64,000 nt of DNA, from the NCBI GenBank assembly GCA_020854915.1, contig JAHKLT010000027.1, positions 54,438-118,437 of the forward strand, written 5' to 3'. Positions 53,574 to 63,953 of this stretch are shown here, piece by piece. The notes beneath the pieces are model-generated. The model was not told the origin of the DNA and did not search any database. It saw nothing but the letters and a program-made list of their open reading frames with translations. The position numbers were made by a program, and so were the translations under genes. The DNA comes from Methanobacteriaceae archaeon (lineage in GTDB: Archaea > Methanobacteriota > Methanobacteria > Methanobacteriales > Methanobacteriaceae). Position 1 is the first letter of the stretch; each line of letters begins with the position of its first letter.

Positions 53574-56069
53574 TTAATCCTCTTTTTCATGGAGCCTACC
53601 CTCAATAAAGTTACCTTTATTAATATAAGAATGTGAAGAAGAATATATCTCCTCCTTAAGAGAATTTAAATATTTTTTATCATTACTTTTCAAACCTTGA
53701 ATATAAAATGATATTATTTTAGATAAATATTTTTCATTAGAGAATCTGCAATCTAACACAATAGAATCAATACCCATATCCTTAAGCTCTTTAAGTTCAT
53801 CTATTAAACACAAACAATCTTTATTTAAAATATGGCTTTTTCTATTATAGTCAAATAAAACTTTATATCTGAATTTTTTTCTTTTTTTATCTTCTAAGAT
53901 TGCATAATCAGAATTATTATTAATAATAAAATCTTTTCCACCATTTAAATTAGAAAAATCATCGAAACTAGTAATCACTTCTATATTACCATGTGTAATT
54001 AACTCTAAATCTAAATTAGAATTATTTTTTTTTAGAATCAGTTGTTTATTTTCATCCTTTGATAGTTCTGAAGATAAAATAAGACTATTAAAACCTGAAT
54101 TTTCTAAGTTTTGAACTGAATAGCTATTCCATACATTTAGATTATGATTTCCATATATCTGACAATCAAATATTTCATTAAGCCCAGGAATATCACTCAT
54201 AATAGAAATAGTAATGCCTTCATTTAGGAAATCATTATAAATTTCCCTACATTTAATAATCTCTTCAGATGATATAAAAGAAGGTAAAACCCAAACTAAA
54301 TCAATTCCTGAAATATTTTCTGATGCTTCTAAAATCAAATCTTTTATGTTTTTAAAGTAATCATCAGAATTATTATACAAATAAGAAGGGTCAAAATAAA
54401 TCTTTTTTACAGGAAAAGTAGATGCAATCTTTAAAAGATCTAAATTATCAACAAAAACACATACTCCTATCTTTTTTTTAGAAACTTCATTAAAATTATT
54501 ATCATACTCTTTAATAAATCTATTTAATTTATTATTATATTCATTAACTTGTTTTTTATTAGGTTTATAATAGTTTAATAGAATTTCACTAGCTCTATTT
54601 AAAATTTCACGGCGTATTTTATTTAAATCCCCTAAAGACAAAAATGAATTTTCTGGAAGATTATTGATAGAAATCTCTTCTATAAAAAATGGAGTTCCAC
54701 CAGTTTTATACAATTGTTTTTTAATAAACTCACAAGTAATTGGTTTATTAATAGCTTTTTGAATAGGTATTTTCGATACATATTTTGAATTTAATTTAGT
54801 CTCTTTTAATTTAAAATTATAATAAACCACCATAAATCCAGATTTATCAAAAGAAATATCAAAAGAAATTGGAATTTTAGGCTGTATATTATCATTTCTA
54901 AATTGTTTAAGTTTTTTGTGCATTTTATTAGAATAGCTTAAAAGAACTTTATCTCCTGCTCTAACATTACGAGTTGTTGTTAGAACAATTTTATCTTTGC
55001 TTTGACTAATAATATTATCAATATAAATACCTTTAATTTTATTTTTATATTTAAAAGCTATTCCATCACCTGTTTTTAAATTAATATCTTGATTTTTAGC
55101 TACAGTAATCTCTTCATCATTAACATCAACTATATCCCCAATATAAATTCCTTCATGACCTGAACTTTTTCGACCCATAACATTTCCAGGTTTATTGTTT
55201 AAAATATAACCTTTTGTGAATTTACGATTAAAAACAAGATTTAAATTATTTTTTGATTCTTCATCATTATAATCTAAAATATTCCTATAAGAATTAACAA
55301 TTGTTCCAATATAATCTTCAGATTTCATTCTTCCTTCTAATTTAAGAGAATTTATACCAGATTTATCTAAAACATCTAAATAATCAGCAGTATTTAAATC
55401 ATGCGTTGAAAGTAAATATCCATTTCCAATATTATACCCTTTATATTTTAATTTATATTCCCTCCTGCATGGTTGAGCACAAGCTCCCCTATTACCACTA
55501 CGACCACTATTCAATGAAGAAATATAACAATTACCAGATATAGAGTAACACAAAGCACCATGACCAAAAACTTCTAATTCTAAATCCATATTATTTTCTT
55601 TTAATCTAGAATTAATACTGGAAATTTCATTTACACTAATCTCTCTTGGAAAAATTACCCTAGATATTCCATTTTTATAAGCCCATACTATACTTTCATA
55701 ATTATTAAGTGTCATTTGAGTTGAAGCATGAATAGCTAAATCAGGAAATAAAGAATTAATTAATAATAAAATACCAAAATCTTGTATAATTACAGCATCA
55801 ACACCAAATTTATATAATTTAAAAATGTATTTTAAAGCATCAACAATCTCAAATTCATTTATTAATGTATTAATTGTAACATAAACTTTAACATTATTTA
55901 AATGAGCATATTGAACCCCTTTTTCAATTTCATCTAAAGTAAAATTTTGAGCATATGCTCTAGCACCAAAACGTTGTCCTGCCAAATACACTGCATCAGC
56001 ACCAGCATTAACTGCAACTTTAAAAACATCATACGAACCAGCAGGAGCTAATAACTCAGATAAAACCAT
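53574..56069 (-). CDS. Peptidase U32 family protein
   Basis: This 831-residue member of the U32 family starts ELLAPAGSYDVFKVAVNAGA, with DAVYLAGQRFGARAYAQNFT and the signature EVFGHGALCYSISGNCYIS, then RGACAQPCRREYKLKYKGY. Conserved Cys here hold a 4Fe-4S cluster in studied relatives. Although named peptidase or collagenase-like, the bacterial relatives act in RNA or tRNA hydroxylation (RlhA, TrhP), so that is the likelier role. A second domain of about 300 residues follows the core, as in the long archaeal form. It is an isolated gene. Confidence 0.88.
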   Translation of the reverse strand: MVLSELLAPAGSYDVFKVAVNAGADAVYLAGQRFGARAYAQNFTLDEIEKGVQYAHLNNVKVYVTINTLINEFEIVDALKYIFKLYKFGVDAVIIQDFGILLLINSLFPDLAIHASTQMTLNNYESIVWAYKNGISRVIFPREISVNEISSINSRLKENNMDLELEVFGHGALCYSISGNCYISSLNSGRSGNRGACAQPCRREYKLKYKGYNIGNGYLLSTHDLNTADYLDVLDKSGINSLKLEGRMKSEDYIGTIVNSYRNILDYNDEESKNNLNLVFNRKFTKGYILNNKPGNVMGRKSSGHEGIYIGDIVDVNDEEITVAKNQDINLKTGDGIAFKYKNKIKGIYIDNIISQSKDKIVLTTTRNVRAGDKVLLSYSNKMHKKLKQFRNDNIQPKIPISFDISFDKSGFMVVYYNFKLKETKLNSKYVSKIPIQKAINKPITCEFIKKQLYKTGGTPFFIEEISINNLPENSFLSLGDLNKIRREILNRASEILLNYYKPNKKQVNEYNNKLNRFIKEYDNNFNEVSKKKIGVCVFVDNLDLLKIASTFPVKKIYFDPSYLYNNSDDYFKNIKDLILEASENISGIDLVWVLPSFISSEEIIKCREIYNDFLNEGITISIMSDIPGLNEIFDCQIYGNHNLNVWNSYSVQNLENSGFNSLILSSELSKDENKQLILKKNNSNLDLELITHGNIEVITSFDDFSNLNGGKDFIINNNSDYAILEDKKRKKFRYKVLFDYNRKSHILNKDCLCLIDELKELKDMGIDSIVLDCRFSNEKYLSKIISFYIQGLKSNDKKYLNSLKEEIYSSSHSYINKGNFIEGRLHEKED

Positions 56070-56140
56070 TTAATACCTCATTTATAATATTCATTAAAAA
56101 AAATAGAAATTTTTTATTCTTAAAATTAATTTAATTAAAA

Positions 56141-56220
56141 TAGATATTTAAAATTTGTTATCAAAAATTCAATCTAATAATAGCTATTTAAAATTTGTTA
56201 TCAAAAATTCAATCTAAATT
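56141..56220. repeat. Two 40-bp direct repeats
   Basis: Copies at 56141-56180 and 56181-56220 share a perfect 33-base block beginning TATTTAAAATTTGTTATC. In the 5' part the copies differ at one base (TAGATA in the first, TAGCTA in the second), and the change creates the octamer ATAGCTAT. They lie in the non-coding region before mcm. Confidence 0.65.
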
Positions 56221-56314
56221 TTTATAATTTATTTATCCACATATATATAAGTATTATCTCTAAAGTTATTTGATATATTATAAAATAAAGCATAGTATCA
56301 TCATAAAAAATAAA

Positions 56315-56554
56315 TTAATTAAAATTAATTAAAGTAATTGATATATGGAATATTATTAATACAGAAGAAACAATTCCCCCACTAATTCCATCTTTTATGT
56401 AATTAAATAATTTACATTTAGTTAATTAAGCCTAAAAAATTCTTCCAAAGAGAATAGATGTAAAAAAATAAATTCACGAAATATCAATAGCTATACTTAT
56501 AATCAATCCAAATAATATTGAATTAAAACTAATTTTATCTTTTATTTTTATCAA
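56315..56554 (-). pseudogene. Decayed small membrane protein
   Basis: A minus-strand frame of 80 codons from TTG at 56554 reads as a membrane protein with several hydrophobic segments (ISFNSILFGLIISIAIDIS, IYFFTSILFGRIF, GGIVSSVLIIFHISITLINF) but contains one TGA, one TAG and one TAA. It may be a relic of the DUF5518-like family seen at 50310, though this is uncertain. Confidence 0.45.
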
Positions 56555-56609
56555 TTCCTAATTTAACCATTTATAAGTTTAATTAAAATTTTCCTATGAA
56601 AAAATTTTT

Positions 56610-56620
56610 AAATATATAAA
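56610..56620 (+). promoter_or_regulatory. TATA box of mcm
   Basis: AAATATATAAA centred about 23 bases before the mcm ATG at 56638, with no ribosome binding site between. This predicts a leaderless mcm transcript. Confidence 0.45.
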
Positions 56621-56637
56621 AACATAATATTTAGCTA

Positions 56638-58638
56638 ATGAATAGTAGTACCAAATCCCAATCATCGATTAATAAATTCGAAGAATTTTTCTCTACATCT
56701 TATAAAGATGATGTATTTAACATTTTAGAAAAATATCCTGATGAAAGATCATTGAATATTGACTATAATAATTTAGAGATATTTGATCCTGATTTAGCTG
56801 ATTTATTAATTGAAAAACCAGAAGAAATATTAGAATCCTCTGAGAATGCAGTTAAAAATGTAGATCCATTGATGAAAGATGCTGAAATTAATATTAGAAT
56901 AGAAAATCTTTCAAATCATATTCAATTAAAGTATTTACTAAGTAAATACATTGGTAAATTTGTATCATGCGATGGAATTGTTAGAAAAACAGATGAAATA
57001 CGCCCAAGAATTGAAACAGGTGTTTTTGAATGTAGAGGATGTATGAGACTGCATGAAGTAGAACAAAGAACTGATAATCGTATAGTTGAACCATCACTTT
57101 GCAGTGAATGTGGGGGGCGATCTTTTAGATTACTACAAGAAGAATCTAAATATGTAGATACACAAACTGCAAGAATGCAAGAACCTCTTGAAAATTTATC
57201 AGGTGGAACTGAACCTAAACAAATATTAATGGTTTTAGAAGATGATTTAGTTGATAATCTTAATCCTGGAGATAAAGTAAGAATAACAGGAACTTTAAAA
57301 ACTTTTAGAGAAGAAAGAAGTGGTAAATTTAAAAATTATATCTATGTAAATCATATTGAACCATTAGAACAAGAATTTGAGGAACTCCAAATTAGTGAAG
57401 AAGATGAAGAAAAGATTTTAGAACTTGCAAGTGACCCAAATATTCATGAAAAAATTATTAAATCAACTGCACCTTCTATAAAAGGATATAGGGATGTTAA
57501 AGAAGCTATTGCATTACAATTATTTGGTGGTTCTGCTAAAGAATTGGAAGATGAAACTAGACTTAGAGGAGATATACATATTTTAATTGTAGGAGATCCA
57601 GGTATTGGTAAATCTCAAATGCTTAAATATGTTTCTAAACTTGCACCAAGAAGTATTTATACAAGTGGTAAAGGTACAACTGGTGCTGGTTTAACAGCAG
57701 CAGCAGTTCGTGATGAATTAGGAGGATGGTCTTTAGAAGCAGGTGCATTAGTACTTGGAGATCAAGGAAATGTTTGTGTTGACGAGTTGGATAAAATGCG
57801 ATCAGAAGATAGATCTGCACTTCACGAAGCATTGGAACAACAAACTGTTAGTATAGCTAAAGCAGGAATCATGGCTACTTTAAATTCTAGATGTTCTGTT
57901 CTCGCTGCAGCAAATCCTAAATTTGGAAGATTTGATAGATTCAAATTACTTGCAGAACAAATTGATTTACCTTCACCTATTTTATCTCGTTTTGATTTAA
58001 CATTTGTTGTTGAAGATAAACCAAATGTTAAAAATGATTCAGAACTTGCACAACACATATTAAAAATACATCAAGAAGATTCTATTAATTATGAGATTGA
58101 ATCTGACTTACTTAGAAAATATATAGCTTATGCACGTAAAAATATTAATCCTAAACTTTCAGATGAAGCTATTACAATTTTAAAAGAATTTTATGTTAGT
58201 ACTCGTAATAGTTCACCTGAAGAAGATTCACCTGTTCCAATTACTGCAAGACAATTAGAAGCTATTATTCGATTAGCAGAAGCTAGTGCAAAGCTAAAAC
58301 TTAAAGATTTTGTTGAAAAAGAAGATGCTGAACGAGCTGTTAGATTACAACTTGCATGTTTAAAAGAAGTTGGTATTGATCCAGAAACTGGTGAAATCGA
58401 TATTGATAAAGTAGAAGGAAGAACTCCAAAGTCCGATAGAGATAAACTTCAAAGAGTAATTGATGAAATTGAAGAATTGTCAGAAGAATATGCAGGACAA
58501 GCTCCTATTAATGTTTTAACTTCTAACATGATGGATAAATATGATGTTAGTGAAGAAAAGGTAGAAGCAATAATTAAAAACTTAAAAAATAAAGGAGTAA
58601 TCTACGAACCAACTAATGGTTATCTTAAAAAGGCTTAA
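56638..58638 (+). CDS. mcm: Replicative helicase MCM
   Basis: MCM is the replicative 3'-5' DNA helicase, active as a hexamer. The 666-residue protein has the N-terminal domain with a zinc motif (Cys in [12 protein letters not shown] and [12 protein letters not shown]), the OB-fold, and the AAA+ core. Walker A is [20 protein letters not shown], Walker B is [20 protein letters not shown], sensor-1 is [12 protein letters not shown], and the Arg finger is in [17 protein letters not shown]-terminal winged helix is present. It stands in a replication/translation block with aIF2-beta, nmd3 and tyrS. Confidence 0.97.
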   Translation: MNSSTKSQSSINKFEEFFSTSYKDDVFNILEKYPDERSLNIDYNNLEIFDPDLADLLIEKPEEILESSENAVKNVDPLMKDAEINIRIENLSNHIQLKYLLSKYIGKFVSCDGIVRKTDEIRPRIETGVFECRGCMRLHEVEQRTDNRIVEPSLCSECGGRSFRLLQEESKYVDTQTARMQEPLENLSGGTEPKQILMVLEDDLVDNLNPGDKVRITGTLKTFREERSGKFKNYIYVNHIEPLEQEFEELQISEEDEEKILELASDPNIHEKIIKSTAPSIKGYRDVKEAIALQLFGGSAKELEDETRLRGDIHILIVGDPGIGKSQMLKYVSKLAPRSIYTSGKGTTGAGLTAAAVRDELGGWSLEAGALVLGDQGNVCVDELDKMRSEDRSALHEALEQQTVSIAKAGIMATLNSRCSVLAAANPKFGRFDRFKLLAEQIDLPSPILSRFDLTFVVEDKPNVKNDSELAQHILKIHQEDSINYEIESDLLRKYIAYARKNINPKLSDEAITILKEFYVSTRNSSPEEDSPVPITARQLEAIIRLAEASAKLKLKDFVEKEDAERAVRLQLACLKEVGIDPETGEIDIDKVEGRTPKSDRDKLQRVIDEIEELSEEYAGQAPINVLTSNMMDKYDVSEEKVEAIIKNLKNKGVIYEPTNGYLKKA

Positions 58639-58650
58639 AAAAACCTTTTT
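58627..58650 (+). terminator. Hairpin after mcm
   Basis: AAAAAGG (58627-58633) and CCTTTTT (58644-58650) form a 7-bp stem around the mcm stop codon, followed by a T-rich run. A plausible terminator separating mcm from aIF2-beta. Confidence 0.35.
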
Positions 58651-58780
58651 ATAAAATTTAATATAATTTTTTATTTTACATAAGTTAATAAATAAGTAAA
58701 AATATAATTTATATATTATTGATTTATAAAATTTTAAGTAAAATATAATTTTTTTAATTTATTAATAACGGAGAGATAAT

Positions 58781-59188
58781 ATGGATAATTATGAAGATTT
58801 ATTAAGCAGAGCTATAGACCAGTTACCTCCTGAAGTATTTGAACACAAAAGGTTTAAAATTCCTAAAGCTTATTCAGATATCCAAGGAAACAGAACATTT
58901 ATAAAAAACTTCAAAGAAGTTGCTGAAAGATTAGGTAGAGACCCGCAACATGTTTTAAAATTCTTATTAAGAGAATTGGGTACAGCTGGAAATTTAGAAG
59001 GTGGAAGAGCTATTTTACAAGGGAAATTCACACATTATTTAATCAATGAAAGATTAGAAGAATATGTTGAAAAATATGTTATTTGCCAAGAATGTAATAG
59101 GCCTGATACCAAAATTATAAGAGAAGGTAGAATATTTTTATTAAAATGCGAAGCATGTGGTGCTAAAGCTCCATTAAAACAATTATAA
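58781..59188 (+). CDS. Translation initiation factor aIF2 subunit beta
   Basis: aIF2-beta is the beta subunit of the archaeal factor that brings initiator Met-tRNA to the small ribosomal subunit. The 135-residue protein has the core ([40 protein letters not shown]) and the C-terminal zinc ribbon with Cys in [10 protein letters not shown] and [22 protein letters not shown] precedes the ATG. It is followed by nmd3 after 14 bp, probably in one operon. Confidence 0.96.
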   Translation: MDNYEDLLSRAIDQLPPEVFEHKRFKIPKAYSDIQGNRTFIKNFKEVAERLGRDPQHVLKFLLRELGTAGNLEGGRAILQGKFTHYLINERLEEYVEKYVICQECNRPDTKIIREGRIFLLKCEACGAKAPLKQL

Positions 59189-59202
59189 TCTTAAGAGATA
59201 AT

Positions 59203-60243
59203 ATGTTTTGTTTAGAATGTGGAAATGATACCGATAAATTAATTGAAAATATTTGTATTGATTGTTTTTTAAAAGATTTCCACATGTTAAATATTCCAGA
59301 GAAAATCGAAGTTAATATCTGTAGTCATTGTAATGGTAAGCTAGAAGAAGGTAAATGGAAAGATATTAACATTCCTTTAGAAGAAATAATTTATCGTGCT
59401 TTAGAAGATAATATAAAAATTGATGATTTAGTTGAAAATGAAATCATTGATCTTGAAATTATAAAGATGCGTGGTTCAATAGCTGAGTGTAATATTAATA
59501 TTGAAGCTACTGTTTATGATAATAATCTTCAAGAAGATTATGATACTATTGTAAAAATCAATAAAACAGTTTGTCCCACTTGTAGCAAACAAAATTCTGG
59601 TTATTATGAAGTTGTAATACAACTTAGAGCAGATGAGAGAGAATTAACTGAAGATGAATTAAATGATGCTGATGAGATTGTTTTAAAAACATTGAATAAT
59701 TTATTTCAAAAAGATAAATTAGCTTACCTTGTTCAAATAGCTAAACCTAAAGAAGGACATGATTATTACATAGGTTCTTATAAATCTGGTAAAAAAATAG
59801 TTAAACAATTACAAGAACACTTTGGAGGAGTAATAAAAGAATCACCAAGACTTATAAGTGAAGATAAATCTACTGGAAAAGGACTTTACAGAATATGGAT
59901 ATCTTTTAGAATTCCAAAATTCAAAGTTAATGATTTTATTAAATTTGAAGATAAAATAGCTCAAATTAAGTCTATTGGAAGTTCTAAAATTCAATGCAAT
60001 GATTTAAAATTAAATATATTATTTACTATTTCTTTTAAAGATTATAATAATATAGCTATTGTTGGAAAAGAAGAAGAAATAGAAAAAACTAATATTATTT
60101 CTAAAAGTCCTAAAAAAATCCAAATCTTAGATCCAGATAATTATGAAGTAGTGGATTTAGAAATTACAGATGATTTAAAGTCATTTAACATTAATGACGA
60201 AGTAGCTATTATAAAAATTGAAAATCAAATTTATTTAGTTTAA
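59203..60243 (+). CDS. NMD3-family ribosome-associated protein
   Basis: This 346-residue protein has the NMD3 N-terminal zinc domains with CxxC pairs: MFCLECGNDTDKLIENICID, CSHCNGKLEEG and KTVCPTCSKQNSGYYEVVIQ. A following domain has GSYKSGKKIVKQLQEHFGGV. In eukaryotes NMD3 exports the 60S subunit; in archaea, which lack a nucleus, it is thought to act in large-subunit maturation. The gene overlaps no other but follows aIF2-beta closely. Confidence 0.93.
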   Translation: MFCLECGNDTDKLIENICIDCFLKDFHMLNIPEKIEVNICSHCNGKLEEGKWKDINIPLEEIIYRALEDNIKIDDLVENEIIDLEIIKMRGSIAECNINIEATVYDNNLQEDYDTIVKINKTVCPTCSKQNSGYYEVVIQLRADERELTEDELNDADEIVLKTLNNLFQKDKLAYLVQIAKPKEGHDYYIGSYKSGKKIVKQLQEHFGGVIKESPRLISEDKSTGKGLYRIWISFRIPKFKVNDFIKFEDKIAQIKSIGSSKIQCNDLKLNILFTISFKDYNNIAIVGKEEEIEKTNIISKSPKKIQILDPDNYEVVDLEITDDLKSFNINDEVAIIKIENQIYLV

Positions 60244-60313
60244 AAATAAGTATACAATTATAAAAAACTCTTTTTAAATATAATTGAAATTATTGTTATT
60301 TTAAATATGTGAT

Positions 60314-61279
60314 ATGATGAATATTGAAGAAAAAATAAAGATAATTGAAAAAGGAACCCTTGAAGTTATTAGTAATGATGAATTGAATTCTAAATTAGAA
60401 AAAAAACAACCCATAGCTTATACAGGTTATGAACCTTCAGGTAAGATTCATTTAGGTCATGCAATCACAATAGCAAAATTAAAATCTCTTCAAAATATTG
60501 GTTTTAAAATTAAAATACTTTTAGCTGATTATCATGCATTTTTAAATGGTAAAGGCAGTGTAGAAGAAATAGCTGAAATAGCAAAATATAATGAAATGTG
60601 TTTTAGGGCTTTAGGTTTAACAGATGATACTGAATTTGTTTTAGGATCAACATTTCAAACAAAAGAAGAATACACAGAAAATGTTTATAAATTAGCTACC
60701 TTAACTACTTTGTCAAGAGCAAAAAGGAGTATGGATCAAGTTAGTAGAAATTCAGATAATCCAAAAGTAGCTAATGTTATTTATCCTTTAATGCAAGTTG
60801 CAGATATGGTTGCATTAGATGTAGATATTGCTCTTGGTGGTATGGAACAGAGAAAAATCCAAATGCTTGCAAGAGAAAATATAGACAAAATTGGTGATAA
60901 TATTCCAGTATGTATTCATACTCCTCTTTTACATGGTCTTGATGGTGATGAAAAAATGTCATCAAGTAAAGGAAACTTCATAGCTGTAGATGATAATGAA
61001 AAAGAAATTAAAAATAAGATTAATAAAAGCTATTGTCCTATTGGAGAGTTAGATGGAAATCCGATTATTGAAATAGCTAAATATTTTATCTTCACTAATC
61101 AAGAAAAATTTACTATTAAAAGACCTGAAAAATTTGGTGGAGATTTAACTTTAAATGAAGATGAATTAATTGATATGTACTCTAAAGAAGAATTACACCC
61201 TATGGATTTAAAATCTGGAGTTAGTGACTTTTTAATTAATTATTTGAAACCTGTTAGAGAATTTATGGAGGATGATTAA
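60314..61279 (+). CDS. tyrS: Tyrosyl-tRNA synthetase
   Basis: TyrRS joins tyrosine to tRNA(Tyr). The 321-residue class I synthetase has the archaeal/eukaryal form: the HIGH-type [19 protein letters not shown], the tyrosine site [35 protein letters not shown] and the KMSKS-type [23 protein letters not shown] precedes two adjacent ATGs (60314 and 60317); either could be used, the second having the better spacing. A 62-residue small protein gene follows without a gap. Confidence 0.96.
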   Translation: MMNIEEKIKIIEKGTLEVISNDELNSKLEKKQPIAYTGYEPSGKIHLGHAITIAKLKSLQNIGFKIKILLADYHAFLNGKGSVEEIAEIAKYNEMCFRALGLTDDTEFVLGSTFQTKEEYTENVYKLATLTTLSRAKRSMDQVSRNSDNPKVANVIYPLMQVADMVALDVDIALGGMEQRKIQMLARENIDKIGDNIPVCIHTPLLHGLDGDEKMSSSKGNFIAVDDNEKEIKNKINKSYCPIGELDGNPIIEIAKYFIFTNQEKFTIKRPEKFGGDLTLNEDELIDMYSKEELHPMDLKSGVSDFLINYLKPVREFMEDD

Positions 61280-61468
61280 ATGGATTATGAACTTAAAATA
61301 CCTAATGGTGTTGGAGAACAAATGCTTGCTCATACAATTGATAACTTTGATGTGAAATTAGAGCATACAGAATATGGACCTAAATTAATAGGTAGTGAAG
61401 AGGAATTAAAAAAAGCTCATAAATATATTGTTAAAGCTATTGAAGAAAGATTGAAAGAATTAGAATAA
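61280..61468 (+). CDS. Small conserved protein downstream of tyrS
   Basis: This 62-residue protein (MDYELKIPNGVGEQMLAHTI ... KYIVKAIEERLKELE) begins directly after the tyrS stop, with GGAGGATGA as a strong ribosome binding site, so it is certainly translated from the tyrS transcript. It has a strand-helix character with a highly charged C-terminal helix. The family and function are not known to me. Confidence 0.8.
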   Translation: MDYELKIPNGVGEQMLAHTIDNFDVKLEHTEYGPKLIGSEEELKKAHKYIVKAIEERLKELE

Positions 61469-62059
61469 TCATATTATTTGATTAGGGCATGCTCCAATCA
61501 ATGAAGCTACACTTTTCTTAATATCTGATGAAACTTTATTTTTTTCATTATTTGCATTAATCACTTTGAAATTCAAATTTTTACTAGCTATTTCTAAATA
61601 TTTTTCCCTAACTTCCTTTAAAAATTCTTCATTTTCAAATTCATCACTTTGATTACTACGTGCAACACTTTTTTTAACATCTAAATCCAATAATAAAACC
61701 AAATCAGGAACTTTTGCAAATTTATTAATTTCACGAATCCATTCTTGAGGTTTTTGATATACTAAGCTAGAATAAAATGATCTATCACTTATAACTATTT
61801 TATTAGAATATTCAAAATTAGAAATTTTATCTAATAACTCTAATCTATCTGCTGCAAATAGTAAACCTAATTTCTTTAAAACCTTATCAGAAGAAGCTTT
61901 TTTATCTTGTAAAATTTTACGAATTAATTTTCCAACATCCCCTTCTGTTGGTTCTACTATTGTTTCTACTTCAAAACCTGATTCTATCAACCATTCTTTT
62001 AAAATTTGAATTTGAGTAGTTTTTCCAGCTCCATCAATTCCTTCAAATACTATATACAT
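61469..62059 (-). CDS. tmk: Thymidylate kinase
   Basis: Tmk phosphorylates dTMP to dTDP. The 196-residue protein has the Walker A FEGIDGAGKTTQIQILKEWL, the DR(Y/F)-type site VISDRSFYSSLVYQKPQEW, and the lid region KVPDLVLLLDLDVKKSVARS. The glycine-rich P-loop and lid positions fit the family. It is convergent with the small gene after tyrS, 0 bp apart. Confidence 0.95.
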   Translation of the reverse strand: MYIVFEGIDGAGKTTQIQILKEWLIESGFEVETIVEPTEGDVGKLIRKILQDKKASSDKVLKKLGLLFAADRLELLDKISNFEYSNKIVISDRSFYSSLVYQKPQEWIREINKFAKVPDLVLLLDLDVKKSVARSNQSDEFENEEFLKEVREKYLEIASKNLNFKVINANNEKNKVSSDIKKSVASLIGACPNQII

Positions 62060-62095
62060 ATTTTTAATTCCATTATTAAAATATAAAAATGTTTC

Positions 62096-63079
62096 TCATG
62101 AAAAAATAGAAAGTACCATTACAAATAAATACAATAATAAAAAGCAAATCATCCCAGGATTAAGGAATAATAATGATTTTTTTAATTTAATATCTCCTTC
62201 AGGTAACTTTATTTTCCTAAAATAATATAAAATAAGTATTACTCCTATTATAATCATTAAATAAAAGAAAATATTGATAGCTATAGATATAAAATATCCT
62301 AAATAATCATTTATATTTAACATTATTTGATTTATTGTTGTATTTGTTAAATCTTGTGACATATTTGTCTCAAAAAATGAATTTAACATTCCACTTAAAA
62401 TTGATCCAAAAAAGTTAATTATCCCATGTAAAATAATAGTATACCATATATATCCTGTTTTAACATAAATTAATGCAAAAAACCCACCTAATAAAAATGC
62501 ATAGAAAAATTGAGTAAAATTTCCATGAAAAAAGCCAAACAAAGTAGCTGAAAATATTATAGAAACAAATCCACCATACTTCATGGTTTTATCAATTAAA
62601 AGTTTCCTAAATAATAATTCCTCAAAAACCGGAGCAAATATAACAATAAGTAATACATTAGACCATATATCAGATTCTTCAATCATTTCTGAGACAGGAT
62701 TCGTAACAGGAGAATTTAAAGAATTACCAATAAAATCAGTTAATAATGTTCCAATTAAATCTCCAATAAACACTAATGCAAAAGAAACAAAAATACATCC
62801 AATAAATGCGAGTATACTCATCTTATTTTTTTCGATATGAAAACTTTCATTATTTTTCATAAGCAAAATAAAAAAAATAATTTGAACTACACTAACACTT
62901 AATCCTACAATAATATCACCATTCGTACTAACCATATCAATAGAAAACAATTCCATTAAAGACATTAAAATTACTTGAAAAACAATTGTTGCAAATGTAA
63001 TTACTATAAAAGTAAAACCTATTTTAGAGAAAAATTTTCCTCCTTCTTTTTGATCTTCAAGATACAAGTCTTTATTCAC
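62096..63079 (-). CDS. CPBP-family (CAAX protease-like) membrane peptidase
   Basis: This 327-residue polytopic membrane protein has the CPBP (Abi) motifs: FEELLFRKLLIDKTMKYGG (EExxxR), FGFFHGNFTQFFYAFLLGG (FxxxH) and TIILHGIINFFGSILSGMLN. The N-terminal 80 residues add two membrane segments. Such proteins act as membrane metalloproteases; substrates and roles (peptide processing, immunity) are unknown here. A tandem paralogue lies just upstream at 63092, showing about half identity in the core. Confidence 0.88.
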   Translation of the reverse strand: MNKDLYLEDQKEGGKFFSKIGFTFIVITFATIVFQVILMSLMELFSIDMVSTNGDIIVGLSVSVVQIIFFILLMKNNESFHIEKNKMSILAFIGCIFVSFALVFIGDLIGTLLTDFIGNSLNSPVTNPVSEMIEESDIWSNVLLIVIFAPVFEELLFRKLLIDKTMKYGGFVSIIFSATLFGFFHGNFTQFFYAFLLGGFFALIYVKTGYIWYTIILHGIINFFGSILSGMLNSFFETNMSQDLTNTTINQIMLNINDYLGYFISIAINIFFYLMIIIGVILILYYFRKIKLPEGDIKLKKSLLFLNPGMICFLLLYLFVMVLSIFS

Positions 63080-63091
63080 AATTACACCTTT

Positions 63092-63859
63092 TTATACAAA
63101 AATAGAACTAATTATTACAAAAATATAAAATATTAAAAAACAAATCATACCAAAGTTTAAAAATATAGATGATTTTTTTAATGTAACTTCACCTACTGGT
63201 AAATTTATTTTATTATAATTTAATAGAATTAAAATAATCCCTAAAACAATTACAAGTAATATTAAAATAGAAATAAATAAAATAGCTATATAAGGTGTAT
63301 AATCACTAATATTAGCCATTATTTGTGCATTAGTTAAATTAGAAATGTCTACTGGAATAGAAGATTCTAATAATGAAATTAGAAACATACTGACAATAGA
63401 TCCTGAAAAATTGATTAACCCATGTAAAGCTATTGTATATTTTATATTACCTGTTTTTACATAAACATATGCAAAAAATGCACCTAATAAAAATGTATAA
63501 AAAAATTGATTAAGATTTCCATGGAAAAAAGCAAAAAGTGTAGCAGAAATTACTACAGAAGCCCATCCACCATATTTAATTGTTCTATCAATTAAAAATT
63601 TCCTAAAAAATAATTCTTCAAAAATTGGGGCTAAAATAACTATAACAAGAAATGTAGTCCAAATATCTACAGATCCAACCATCTCTGAAACGGGATTTAC
63701 AATAGGGGAACTTAAAAAGTTACCAATTAATGAAGTTATTGCAACACCTATAATATTTCCAATATAAGATAAAGAAAATGCGACAATTATGCATCCTATA
63801 AACTGTAATAAAGATAATCTTCTTTTTTCTATATATTGTCTTTCAAGTTTATTAATCAC
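63092..63859 (-). CDS. CPBP-family membrane peptidase, paralogue lacking N-terminal segments
   Basis: This 255-residue protein is a clear tandem copy of the gene at 62096. It has FEELFFRKFLIDRTIKYGGW, FAFFHGNLNQFFYTFLLGAF and YTIALHGLINFSGSIVSMFL. It starts at a GTG and lacks about 80 N-terminal residues (two membrane segments) that the paralogue has. Alignment begins at the paralogue's HIEKNKMSILAFIGCI versus YIEKRRLSLLQFIGCI. No good ribosome binding site is seen and the DNA beyond 63860 shows no related coding, so the 5' end has probably been lost by rearrangement. It may still be active because the catalytic motifs are complete. Confidence 0.82.
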   Translation of the reverse strand: MINKLERQYIEKRRLSLLQFIGCIIVAFSLSYIGNIIGVAITSLIGNFLSSPIVNPVSEMVGSVDIWTTFLVIVILAPIFEELFFRKFLIDRTIKYGGWASVVISATLFAFFHGNLNQFFYTFLLGAFFAYVYVKTGNIKYTIALHGLINFSGSIVSMFLISLLESSIPVDISNLTNAQIMANISDYTPYIAILFISILILLVIVLGIILILLNYNKINLPVGEVTLKKSSIFLNFGMICFLIFYIFVIISSIFV

Positions 63860-63953
63860 GAGTCTTGGCCATAATTCTTATTTTGGGTTAATTTTATATA
63901 TTAGGTTTTACTATATTTATTTAATAGTGTGTTTATTTTTTAGGGTGTTTTTT

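Larger units (their letters stand above)
110..63289. repeat. Dispersed octamer palindrome ATAGCTAT
   Basis: Thirty copies by hand count, starting at 110, 1380, 4661, 5526, 5847, 8937, 13125, 14004, 15268, 16309, 19953, 20191, 21170, 24277, 25671, 32145, 32584, 32659, 34062, 37179, 38191, 40838, 41866, 47067, 54120, 56180, 56487, 60052, 62277 and 63282. About three would be expected from base composition. Many copies extend to AATAGCTATT, and copies fall in coding DNA in two frames (Ile-Ala-Ile and Asn/Asp-Ser-Tyr) as well as in non-coding DNA. Confidence 0.6.

Noticed and set aside
4945..56554. Stop-codon recoding (pyrrolysine at TAG) as an explanation for interrupted genes
   Set aside because: The interrupting stops are a mixture of TAA, TAG and TGA, often with frameshifts, which fits decay.
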